Assembly: GCA_025084515.1 (NCBI GenBank)
Contig: JAJAGP010000085.1
Coordinates: 124,001 to 188,000 of the forward strand
Length of the DNA stretch: 64,000 nucleotides
Direction: 5' to 3'
DNA from: Ancistrus triradiatus
Lineage: Eukaryota; Chordata; Actinopteri; Siluriformes; Loricariidae
The translations under genes and the position numbers were made by a program. Below the pieces are notes generated by a model, which had not been told where the DNA came from, searched no databases, and worked only from the letters and a program-made list of their open reading frames with translations. Numbering within the stretch: position 1 is the first letter of the stretch; the number at the start of each line of letters is the position of its first letter. Shown in pieces: positions 35,359-46,900 of the stretch.

Positions 35359-36913
35359 GCGCTGGGCTCAGACGGGCAGCTAGGCATGGCCGACCTGACT
35401 GGTGGCACCTTCACCCTGTCCAACATCGGCTTGGTGAGGGTCAAGATGCCTGACTGTAAGTTTTCCAGTGGGATTTGTTGGGGAAAATCTTTGAGACTGA
35501 GATCAGGGATGGGTAAAAAAAAGACTAGATGGTGTGTGGAGTCTTCAAAGAGTCAAAACGACTGTTGATAAAATACTTTCGAAAATGTAGACTGTAATCT
35601 GTTGTATGAAAAGTGTACGCTCTGTAGCTGTGCTTCATTAAACGACCACTTCCATGCCTGTAATACAGCGTTTAGCCAAAAGGTGGCACTACATCCTGAC
35701 AACTGTCCAATTATGATCCCTTCGTAATTTGCTTTGGAGGCACAGAATCTGGGTTTAGCAGAAACAACATCTTTGTTTTGGAGAAGGTATACTCTTAAGC
35801 GGATTTTGCTTTCATGTCGAGCTCGGCTGGCCCTGGGGCGTTTAAGACAGTGATCAGGCGCACATCATGTTAGGGTGACCTTGAAAAGCTGGCAGAGAGC
35901 TGAGTCAGCTGTGCCAGGTTCAGCCCGAGGGAAGCGGATCAACCGCGCAGAGGCTGAGATTGTAATCTCCAGCCATACGCGGATGAAAATAATGAGAACT
36001 TAAGGTAGCACGGCTTCAGAATAAAGTTAGGTTTATTACTATATCTGATCAGATAGGATCGTGATTTGAATTTGGTTTGCTTAAGAGTTGCTTACGCACA
36101 GGTTCGGCGTCTAGTCTGTTATTTTTTATGACATAATTCTCACCTACGGTTCGTAGTAAGCCATGTCAAGTATGATTAACTGCAGGTAGTCCCCGTTTTA
36201 TGATACGTTCAGCTTACGCTCAAATCCATCGTATATCATAGCAGAACCTACCTTAAATCAAATTAATTAAAAAGACTTCCTTTAACCTAGAGTTGGGCAA
36301 AATCTTTAACGTGAAGGTCACGTCCCAAACGCAGCTGATTCTAAAGCAGCAAAGTGGTGAGGTCTGATTGCAGAACGAAGAACCTGAAACAGATGCCTTT
36401 CAGTGAGTTTTCAATGTTTTTTATGTTTCTGGCTCAGATTGGCGGGACCTATAGCCAACCAGTGATCCTGCCTCCGAAGGTGACCATTGGCGCTCTGGGA
36501 AAGATCCAGGTCAGGTTTCATCAGAGTTTAATAAAGTTAATATATCAAGGTTCATCGCATCCAGACATGGTTGACTGTGTCTGAGGGAGGGAAGGCTGGT
36601 CAGGGGATTAACCCCTGCACTGCAGAAGGACTGGTTTCCCTTCCATTGTGGCCTGTGTCCCTGCGTCTGGGATTGAATATTCATAAATATGAATATACAT
36701 TTCATAATAATAATAAAAATAATCCATTCTCTTCCTCTCCTGAAGATCTTGCTCAGGTTCGATGCCCGAGGCGAGCTGATCAAAGGCAACGTGATGAGCG
36801 TCAGCTGGTCGGCTGATCATCGCATCATCGACGGCGCCACCATGTCCCACTTCTCCAACCTCTGGCACTCGTATTTGGAACGACCCACCACCATGCTGCT
36901 GGACCTCAAATGA
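35359..36913 (+). pseudogene. dbt: DBT 3'-end remnant: last three exons only
   Basis: Exons 35359-35433, 36438-36509 and 36746-36913 have canonical splice borders, are all in phase 0 and end in TGA, encoding 104 aa. They match the C-terminus of DBT, the E2 acyltransferase core of mitochondrial branched-chain 2-oxoacid dehydrogenase: 'DLTGGTFTLSNIG', 'PVILPPKVTIGALG', 'NVMSVSWSADHRIIDG' and 'RFSNLW'-like 'HFSNLWHSYLE', ending 'MLLDLK'. The catalytic H-x3-DG motif is intact. The roughly 380 upstream residues (mitochondrial leader, lipoyl domain, E1/E3-binding domain and most of the catalytic domain) are absent. Only 4 kb separates the first exon from the divergent CDC14A start, and no exon was recognisable there. 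The frame is undamaged, so recent truncation, use as a 3' module, or an assembly gap are alternatives to a dead gene. Confidence 0.8.
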
Positions 36914-39095
36914 GACATTCACTCTGTTGGCGCCCTGCGTTTTTGCCTTGTTGAAGTTACGTTTACACAAATATGGGAAAAAAAACGTTTTAAATCCACT
37001 GTTACCTGAAGAGCTTTGTGTATGAATTTGCGTCTTTTAAGAAATTTACTGTAGAGAAACAGTGCCCTCTAGCCAAATATTTTATCTGTATCTATATTTT
37101 AAATTTCCAGATATGTGGATGTTTCTTTTCAGGCTGTGTTCCAAGTTCTAGTTCATTAGCACTGTAAGCAGATTAATTAAAATTCAAACTGTAGATACCT
37201 CAGCGCTAACTAGTTATTTATCAGTCACTTATCTCATTCTGAATTAATGTAGTGAAATAATACAGTTTGTAATTTGCTGGTTAGCAATTATCTACTTAAT
37301 TAGCACATAGCTACTTGGATTCATTTCCAAGTAGCTTGCTAATAGGCTTAAGCTCTAGCTAGCTAGTCATCATGGCTAACAACTACAAAGCTACTTCTAA
37401 AGTTGTCAATCTGTAGTTACTTGTTCATTCTTTAACTAAGTAGCAGTCCATTTACCAATCTGTAGTTAACTCAGTTAGAAATTAGCACCCATGTAGTTAA
37501 TTAAAATGAACTACTTAGATAGCACACCTGTATAATGAGTTCTCAGTATGACTTAGCAAGCTGATATCGCTCTGCTCAGCTTCCTTAACTTTTAAGTAAT
37601 AAATAGCTGTCGGTGTGCTAGCTAGCTGGCATGCAGGTAGTTGCGTAGCGAGTCAGTGTAATCGGATGTTGTTTGCTAGCTAACTATTGCTGAGCTAATC
37701 AGGCAGAAAGCCAAAATGATACGTAGTCAACAAGGGGCCATTAGACAGTTTCGGAATTGAGTCAGCCTTTCCTGTGAATCTACAGCTACAGGATGGCACT
37801 GGGGTGGCACTCTGATGGCAGGAGTCTGTGGTTCTGAGGCTCTTCAGAATCACAATGCCCTTCTGTTGAAGGACAGACTGCTACTTCATTTTCCATCCCT
37901 CACATAGGCTGAGTAACTGCTGCCGATGTGTGAGTGCATTGTTCCAGCCAGTGGCCCGGTGTTGGACCGTCAGTGGGAAGAGCCCGTGTGTTACAGCGGT
38001 GGAACAATATCATCAGCCATATAATAATAACACTTGTTTTAATCAAATGTCACCCGGCCCTCCCTCTCTATAATCAGTCCACCCATCCGTCTTTCTGTTT
38101 TTGTATAGGTGCCTTCAAGAATCTGCTGTCAGACCTTCATATATCGTATATATCCATTTATATATCCACGTAAGTGCCACTTAACAACTATCTGACCAAC
38201 ATCCATTCGCCTTAACAGTTATTATCGGAGTGTTTCTCAATCCTGGTCCCAACACCCCACCACTCTGCACAATTCAGTGCTTCTCCTGTTTAAAGACACC
38301 CACTTTAACTCAACAACTGGCTTGTTAATGAGCTGAGTAGTATATTAAGCTCATCAGTTCATGATACATATAACTTAGGATGGATTTGTTGAACATATCC
38401 CCATCATAAATCAGGGAGAACCTGTACAATACAACTCCATTAATGCATATAATCTCATACAGTGTGGATTTTGTGGGGGTCTGGAACAGATTCACAATAT
38501 ACATTATTCCTTATGGGAAACATTTACTTCGGTACTCAACGAGAACCGAGCTACGCTGTCTAGTGTACCTGATTTCCAGTATTCCGTCCACCCCTAGTAC
38601 AGTGCTTACTCACAAGGGCATGACTGGAAACGCATTTAATGACCGAGCGACATCACAGTCATCTACACGGTGTGTGTGGTGAGTAATGTAATCACATGGC
38701 AGGTCATTATCCTTAAGGATGGACTGGATCATGTGTAGGACGGAATGGAAATAACAGCACACTGAAGTCTGGAGCCGGTCACGTCAACATGCTTCCATTT
38801 GGATTCTCCAGATCTTAAGGAAATTAGAAATCGTTGTGTATTCATTGTTTTTTCGACACTCGCAGATTGTCCGGGCCTCCACCATTCTGAACAGTTGGAG
38901 GTTTTCGTATTAGTGCTCCTTTCTTGAGGTTTTGTCATATTTGTTTTGGCGTGGGGTTCCACAAGCATCTTTCTCGCTAGGACCTGATTCAAGACCTCAA
39001 AAAAACCCCACTAAACAATGGGAATTCCTAGAGGTTCCCACAGTTTTCCCCAGCCTGAACTGTGAGCGATTATTGAACGTGTTTTTGGCTTAAGC

Positions 39096-39342
39096 CAGTG
39101 GTTCTCAAACTTTTTCTACAATACCCTCCTTTTATCGATTGGACTATTGAGCCCGCGACCTTGTAAATCAAACAAAACTGTAACTTCTTATTGAACAAAA
39201 CACGGGACAAGTCAGCTTTATTGGAATGATTACAAGTGACACGAATTATTAAACATGCCTCATTCATTTGGCTTCCTGTGCTTTCCCAGCAATAGCGCCG
39301 CACCACCCCTAGGGGGCACAGCTCCCACCTTGAGAACCCCTG
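39096..39342. mobile_element. hAT-like MITE with 8-bp target site duplication
   Basis: It begins CAGTGGTTCTCAAACTTTTT and ends with the complement of CAGGGGTTCTCAAGG, classic hAT-type termini. The flanks GCTTAAGC (39088-39095) and GCTTAAGG (39343-39350) match at seven of eight positions. The 247-bp body has no transposase. Confidence 0.85.
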
Positions 39343-39470
39343 GCTTAAGGAATCAGCACAAAATTTATATTCCTTGATTCCTAAAATGCTGCCCAATCAG
39401 GTATGGGTAAGAAGGTTAGATACTGAAAACCGTCCCGGCGAACAATAGTAGCAGGTTATTTTTAAGTCAT

Positions 39471-39476
39471 TTTATT
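39471..39476 (-). terminator. Possible XPR1 polyadenylation signal
   Basis: AATAAA on the minus strand, about 1.45 kb after the XPR1 stop. It is chosen only by sequence and position; other sites are possible. Confidence 0.3.
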
Positions 39477-40925
39477 TCTTTTAATTAGCTAGCACCACTC
39501 GTGAGTTGTGATATCGTGGTCTTGTACTGGGGAATCATTTTACACATCATGGAGGTTCTGTAACAGGGTAGCAAAAAAAGAACACAAATTTTAAAAAACA
39601 CAATCTAAAGAAATCATGTTTGGTCCAAGTATTTACTTGGGACAGTAGTACACAACAGGAGGAACGTCCGATTATTGCAGATGGTCTCGAGTGAATCTAA
39701 TCCTACACGCCACAAGGGAAAGAACGAGAATGACGACCAGGAGTGAGAGCGTCTCTCATTGCGACCGCTCCCAGAATGTAACAGTCCGTTTCAGTGGAGG
39801 GCCAGGATCGAGCCTTGTGGGACGCCGCTTCAGATTCTGTACTTCCAGCTTCTGCGGGCGGACTCTGAGGCTTATGGAGGTCCAGGCTCAGTCTTGTGGG
39901 ATTAAATAAAATACATAAAAGTCAGTTTTACAGAGTTCTGTTGAACAGTTGCTTAAAAACCCTTAGGTGGCAGCCGTGGACGTGACGGGGACTCCGGAAG
40001 ACGTCTATAAAGAAAACCATGGAATGCAGCCACGCTGGAATGTGACGGATAAATTGGACAATAAATATTCAGTATTCGCTGTACATCGTTTCAAACAACG
40101 GCAAAGCCACGAAGAGACGGAGACGACCCGGTGCAGACCCTGCTCATTCCTCGGGTCTTGATCTACGCTAAAATGGCTCCAAAGCTCCAGTGGAATGTTC
40201 CATTTGGCATCAAACGAAATGAGCTCAACTCCTGCCAGCTCTAAGAAGCAGCAGATTGCATTGGCATCAAACGAAACAAAGGCAAGAGTGGTTTTTCAGC
40301 CACGCTGGCAACTCTGAGACGGGGAAAAGAAGCCACCTAAGGAGTTTGAACCCATCCTACAAAAAAAGAAAGTTCCGGATACACCTTTAAACAGAACAGG
40401 TTCACGTAATTGACCAAGGCAGCTTTCCTTCACATAAATAACAACAACAACAACAATGTAACGTACATTCTTATAAAGTAAAAAACATGACGATGGCTAG
40501 CATCTACAGGGACTGCTACATGAACGTGTCAGAAGAACGTACGCAGACGGCCGCAGTTGGTGAGTCCGAGCACGGCAGCGTCCAGTCCTGGACTCCAGAG
40601 TCTCGTTTCGGATCATCGAGCTCGGGTCCCTGTCGTACGTCAGACATACTTACATATTTATAGTCGTTGTTTTTTGAATGATCAAGGCAGTAACGATGAA
40701 ATCCAGACAGACAGACGGAGTAACTATCGAGTGGTGGTTCCTGTGCTAGTGAGTACAATGAGTGTGTCCCCGGTTTGGTTCGTCTCCAAGACCGTGTGTT
40801 TGTGTGTGTGTGTGCAGACAGGCAGCTTTGTGATGGACTGATTGGAGAGCCGGCGAAGGCTTAAGGCCCCTGAAGGGACTCTGGTCCATTTCAAGGGTTC
40901 GAGGCAGCCCTGGAGAGGGCAGAGG

Positions 40926-43900
40926 TCAGGTGTCGTCATCCGTGTCCTCAATCAGGACTTTGGTATCTCTCATTTTGGATCTAAAAGAAAGAACGGACGC
41001 AATCAGAGACGAGATGTACATGCAAACTGTGGTTAAAAACCCTGTGGTAGCCTAGTGGTTAAGGTACTGGACCATGGACGAGAAGGTCCAGGGTTCAAAT
41101 CCCACCTTTGCCAAGCTGCCACTGTTGGGTCCTTGAGCAAGACCCTTAACCTACAATTGCTTGGATTGTAAGAATATATAAATTGTAAGTCGCTCTGGAT
41201 AAGGGCGTCGGCTAAATGACATAAATGTAAATCTAAACCCGGGACCGGATTCACACAAGTATTTTAAGAGAGAAAATCTTCTGAAAACGTGTCTTTTCTG
41301 AACGTCATTCCTAAGAATTGGGTTTCTTCAAAGAGCTTCTTGTGTTTTCTCAACTCCTTTCTTAAGAACAGTTCTAAGAACACGTGGTACTCTTGAAAAT
41401 ATCACGTTCTTAACCTGACAATAGCCTCACACTTGTCTTGGGCCGTAATGGTTGACCATTAAAGGTATGCCTCTAAATTAGACACCGCCTCTGCTACTCT
41501 CCCAACCTCTGTTCTATCATCAAAGATCTTTGTGTGATCTAAGTGCAGTTTCTAGGCCAGGTTCTAGTTGGGGTAGTAAAGTTCTCATCCTGTTCCAAGC
41601 AATTCAGGTCCAGAATAAATAAAAATAAGATCTAGTCCTGTCCAGTCCAATAAGAAAATAGCGTTCCAATTTCAGTAAAGGAGTTCTCAGTTCAGAACTA
41701 AAGGTTCCAGTTTGAGAACCAGAAGGATTTAGACCTTAAAATTAAAAATCCTGTTCTAGCATCTAGTACTCCGTTTCTCATTCGGACTCGGTCCAGTTCC
41801 ATAACTAAAATTCAAGTTCTGTTATCAAAGGTTATTCCCCAAAACCAAAAGGAGTCATTCCCAGAAACAACATCATAGCTCCTCTACCAAAGTTGGTCTT
41901 TTCAGCATTAAAGAATCTAGTCTAGAACCAAACATTACAGTTCTAGGAGTAAAGCTTCTTGCCTAGTACCAAAAGGTGCACTTTACCACATTACCATTAC
42001 CACAGATTCCAGTACCAAAGGTTACAGTTCTAGCACTAAAATCATGAACAGAACGTGAACTAGGCTATCTAGAACATGTAAGGGCTCCCGTACTGTGAGG
42101 CGAGGCGAGGTCGTCTCAGTGACATGCTGTAGCTCCTCTTCCAGCTCTTCTTCCCCTGCCGGTTCCTGACGCCGTCCTCCTGGTCCATCATCTGCTCCAG
42201 CAGCGTCTGGTCGTCCGCGTTGAGTGGAGCCACCGAGATATCGCGCACCGCTCGGAACTCACCGCAGTTGTTCAGATGCTCGTTCTCCAGACGGAAGAAG
42301 TTCCACACGAAGCGCCTGAAGACGAGTGAATTCGATTCTTTATAGAGATAAGTACCAGTTATTGCTGATGCTTACACGATGTTGTATCGACTCTGACCTG
42401 AAGACCTCCAGCGGGGCCAGAATTGTGGCCAAAATGTCCGAAATGGGGGGGTATGAGGTCAGAACTCCGACTGACAGAGGGATGGTCCAGGCAAAGCGCA
42501 AGATGACGTCTTCTAATATGGCACAATAATAGTACGCCTGGAAACGGAGGAGTGAAAGAGGTTTCAGTACTAAAGGCTCTACTATAGTACCAAAGACCGT
42601 TACTAGAGCAACAGTTCCTGTGCTAGTAACAAATATTATTAAATATTCTGATACAGTCGGTTCCCCTCCCAGTTCTGCTGCTGTACCAAAGTTTGTAGTT
42701 CATTACCAAAAGTTGCAGTTCCAGTGCGAAACTTGAAAGTCCCATATCAGCATTCAGTTCCAGTTACAATTCCAGAAATGAACGCTAACAGCCTAATTAT
42801 AACTAACACATACTGGCAGAACCATGTTTTATTTGAGTCTGGTTCCTACAAAACATGCAAACTGGAGCAGGGGTGCAAAAACTTACTTTCTGAGGGTAGA
42901 CGATCTCCTCTCTGAGTAGTGCGTTCTCTCCGGCGTTGCGGTCGAACAGGCCCCAGTCCATCTTGAGGTCCCAAATGAGTGTGTAACAGGAGTTGATGAT
43001 GGAGAATGCGATCAGTAGGTAAAAGAAAATGTCCTTGTCTGGATGGCTGTCAGCTTCAAAAGAGAAAGAGCTTCAAACCCAAAGTTACAAGTAAAAGGAT
43101 GCTTCTGAAACCGAATATGTATCATGCAAGGCTCTACATTTGGCCCTCAAGACGTTTTGGCATTCTTCAAGGCTCTACATTTGGACCCCAACACTTTTTG
43201 GCATTCCTTAAGGCTCTACATTTGGACCCCAACACTTTTTGGCATTCCGTAAGGCTCTACATTTGGACCTCAACCAATCTGGCATTCCTTAAGGCTCTAT
43301 ATTTGGACCTCAACCAATTTGGCATTCCTTAAGGCTTTACATTTGGCCCTCAACTAATTTGGCATTCCTTAAGGCTCTACATTTCAACCTCAACCAATTT
43401 AGAATTCCTTAAGACTCTACATTTGGCCCTCAACACTTTTTGGCATTCCTTAAGGCTCTGTATTTGGCCCTCAACACTTTTTGGCATTCCTTAAGGCTCT
43501 ACATTTGGCCCTCAACGCTTTCTGACATTCCATAAGGCTCTGTATTTTGACCTCAACCAATTTAGCATTCCTTAAGACTCTACATTTGGACCTCAACACT
43601 TTTTGGCATTCCTTAAGGCTCTATATTTGGACCTCAACCAATTTGGCATTCCTTAAGGCTCTGTATTTGGACCTCAACACTTTTTGGCATTACTTAAAGC
43701 TCTACATTTGGCCCTCAACCAATCTGGCATTCCTTAAGGCTCTACGTTTGGACCTCAATACTTTTTTCCCATTTCTCGAAGCTAATTTGAAGATTTCGAT
43801 CCTTTAACTTACCTTTGTGGGTCTTGTAGAGTGCTGTAAATGTCACCACGAAGAAGGTGGTGGAATATTTGCCAGCGTTAACCAAGTGAGGAAAGGCACG

Positions 43901-46900
43901 CTTCGTGTCTCGGTAACGCCTCAGGCACTGAACGAACCGGAACCAGGCTGGAAGACACTGGATGACGGCCCTCACTCCATACGAGTACGTGTTACACATA
44001 CTCGCTCCTAACAGACGGAAACGGACAATGGAAGCAAACGGCAAATGAACACAAACCCTCAAAAGCAAGGTCCCCCCCACCCCCAAAAGACTCCGCAGAC
44101 TCTAAAACCTAACCTTTTTCTAGTCTGTAGGATGCGGTCCAGTCCAGCTCGATGCTGTAATAGCAGATCAAGTACTCCAGGTCCATGAGGACCACAGCCA
44201 GTGAGTTGAGCTGATCGGCCAGCCAGAAATCAGCAAAGCCCACTCTGTGGAAGGGAGCCGTGACCACCCGGAACTGTGCAGGAACAAAAGGGAGAGGGTG
44301 TGCATGAACACCTCACAAACGCCTTCTACTCAAGTTACACCTGCAATTACCAAGTCAATATCCAGCCAGCAGAGGCCCGTGTTCAGAGATGGACACTGGC
44401 AATGGACACGAGACAACTGCTCCTATGAGGCAGGTGTCTAATAACGTGACCAGGAAGTAAACAAAGAAAGTATTCCAACAATAAAGGAGCAAAAATGTAC
44501 GTACGAGCAGCTTGAGCAGCCAGAATCGGGATTTGTAGTAACAGGTCTTGAAGGGGTTGATGAGGAAGAGCAGGAAGAAGCCGTAGAGCGCCAGAGGGCT
44601 GGCCTGAATTGGGATCCTGAGCGACTCGGAGAAGAGGCACGTCAGGATGCTGACACACCACAACACTCCCAGAAAGCCCGCAATCTGCGAAAAAAGGCAA
44701 GAAAACACAACGATACATCAATTAGTATTAGTAAATATTAAATTAGTATATTAGTATTAGAATTCCTTAAGGCTCTACATTTGGACCTCAACCAATTTGG
44801 CATTCCGTAAGGCTCTACAATTGGCCCTCAACACTTTCTGGCATTCCTTAAGGCTCTGTATTTGGACCCCAACCAGTTTGGCATTCCGTAAGGCTCTGTA
44901 TTTAGACCTCAACCAATTTGGCATTCCTTAAGGCTCTACATTTGGCCCTCAACACTTTCTGGCATTCCTTAAGGCTCTGTATTTGGACCTCAACCAATTT
45001 GGCATTCCTTAAGGCTCTGTATTTGGACCTCAACCAATTTAGCATTCCTTAAGGCTCTGTATTTAGACCTCAATCAATTTGGCATTCCGTAAGGCTCTGT
45101 ATTTGGACCTCAACCAATTTGGCATTCCTTAAGGCTCTGTATTTGGCCCTCACCACTTTCTGGTATTCCTTAAGGCTCTGTATTTGGACCTCAACCAATC
45201 TGGCATTCCTTAAGGCTCTGTATTTCAACCTCAACCAATTTGGCATTCCTTAAGGCTCTGTATTTGGACCTCAACATTTTTTGGCATTCCTTAAGGCTCT
45301 ACATTTGGGCCTCAACCAATTTGGCATTCCATAAGGCTCTGTATTTGGACCTCAACCAATTTGGTATTCCTTAAGGCTCTGTATTTGGACCTCAACACTT
45401 TTTGGGATTTCTTAAGGCTCTACATATCCATGTGTTTATAGGCAGCCTGTTGCTCGTCCTATAAGCTCTTGATGAGCTGTTCTGCCCGACAACTGAGCTT
45501 TGATTGGTCAGCCTGATTTTATGGCAGAAATTAGAACAGGCTCCGCGGGAAAAAAACAAACAAACAAAAAAATAATAATAATAATTCGGACTCTATGAAA
45601 AGGCTCTTAATCAGGAGGTTCTAAGTCCAAATGTTCGACGACCTGCCAGTGGGAAGGCAACACTGCGTGTGGCAACTGCAACATAGATGGGAGGTTCGTG
45701 GAATTGCGAGAGGCTCTGGAGAGCTCACCTCAAACAGGTGCTGGTGCGAGAGGTTGTTGCGGGGATTGAGCTCGAAGATCAGCACGTGATTGACGCCCGC
45801 CTGCCTCCAGCCGTACGTGTTGATGCCCAATAAGAAGAGGAACTCGATGAGCAGGAAACCGCCTCGGTATATTCGCACCATAGGCCACACCTCGAAGTTG
45901 CCCATGCTTGCTATACCTATGCGACAGTTTAAAAAAAAACAGAGGATTCTTAATCAGCTTCCATTATTATTTATCCACCCCTACCAGCTGAGCAGACGAG
46001 AGGCGTACCTGCGATGCTGATGGTCACTAGTAGTACGATGAAAACTCCGCAGTAGAGCCCGACTCGAAAAGTGGTCCAGGCCGGTGCCGGCTGAGACAGA
46101 AGAAGAAAAACGTCACTTGTTCAGGCTAAATCAGAAGCATTTCAGATCAAACGCAGTGAGGAGTAAAAGCATGTATAATGAGACCTGTGCTGCACCCAGG
46201 GGAGGCACTCTGAGCCTCTTCATGGCTTTCTGCCTGTCCCCGCCCTCCAGTTCGGTGGTAACCAGGCCCTGGAAAAACAAAGCAAAGCATTTGAAGGCCA
46301 GAGAAGCCAAAAGGGTCGATGGCGTCAAAAGGGCTCATGACGTGTGGGATCATGACCTCCGTCTCCGAAATGAGCTGAGTGATCTTCTTGCAGGTGTAGA
46401 ACGGGGCGACCTCCACGTGGATGACGCGCCAGTCCGCGCCTCGCACCGTCTCGAAGATCTTGTCATGCTTCTTCAGGATCTTCCGGAAACCTGTGAAGTT
46501 CAGGTTCTGCACGGGAGGAGGAGACGCCAATGAGGGGTCAGGACACAGCCAATGAATGAGTCGCCAAATAATGAAGTCGATTAATCGTTGCACCCCTAAT
46601 ACCTGAACATTGGGCTTTCAGGGAAAACTGAGCAGAAATGGGACATTCAGTAGGTGCGTCTCCCATTTTGACTGGTACTACAAAATCTCTAGGGCTGCTG
46701 GTGGACCTGAGTAGGGGTGGGTAATGGAAAGGGCTTCACGATACGATTCTATCACGATACATTGCGATATTCCACATAGAAAAAACAACCGAAGTACAAG
46801 TTAGGGTGCAAAATCTGAATTGACACTTTGGCATTGCACATTACACCCCATTTAAAATGTTTTTCCTTCCTTAAGAAAGATATTTCGAGCTGAAAATCGA

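Larger units (their letters stand above)
36914..40925. other. Interval between DBT remnant and XPR1 stop
   Basis: The two genes converge here. The right part is presumably XPR1 3' UTR. About 37290-37560 is rich in diverged 'GTAGTTACTTAG/CTAGCTAG' phrases. A hAT-like MITE lies at 39096-39342. A repeat at about 38430-38560 resembles one at 26100-26230. No exon is evident. Confidence 0.5.

Noticed and set aside
39691..39909. 72-codon open frame beyond the XPR1 stop
   Set aside because: No recognisable domain or splice context; the frame is compatible with chance in the XPR1 3' UTR/antisense region.
41042..41120. tRNA-like box A/B sequence
   Set aside because: It is the head of a SINE with body and tail attached, repeated eight times in the window. 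It does not fold into a credible tRNA with a clear anticodon arm.
43006..43807. Repetitive open frames on the plus strand ('LYIWTSTNLAFLKAL' repeats)
   Set aside because: They are translations of the 40-bp minisatellite, which is not a multiple of three. They lie antisense inside an XPR1 intron and have no start, splice or family support.
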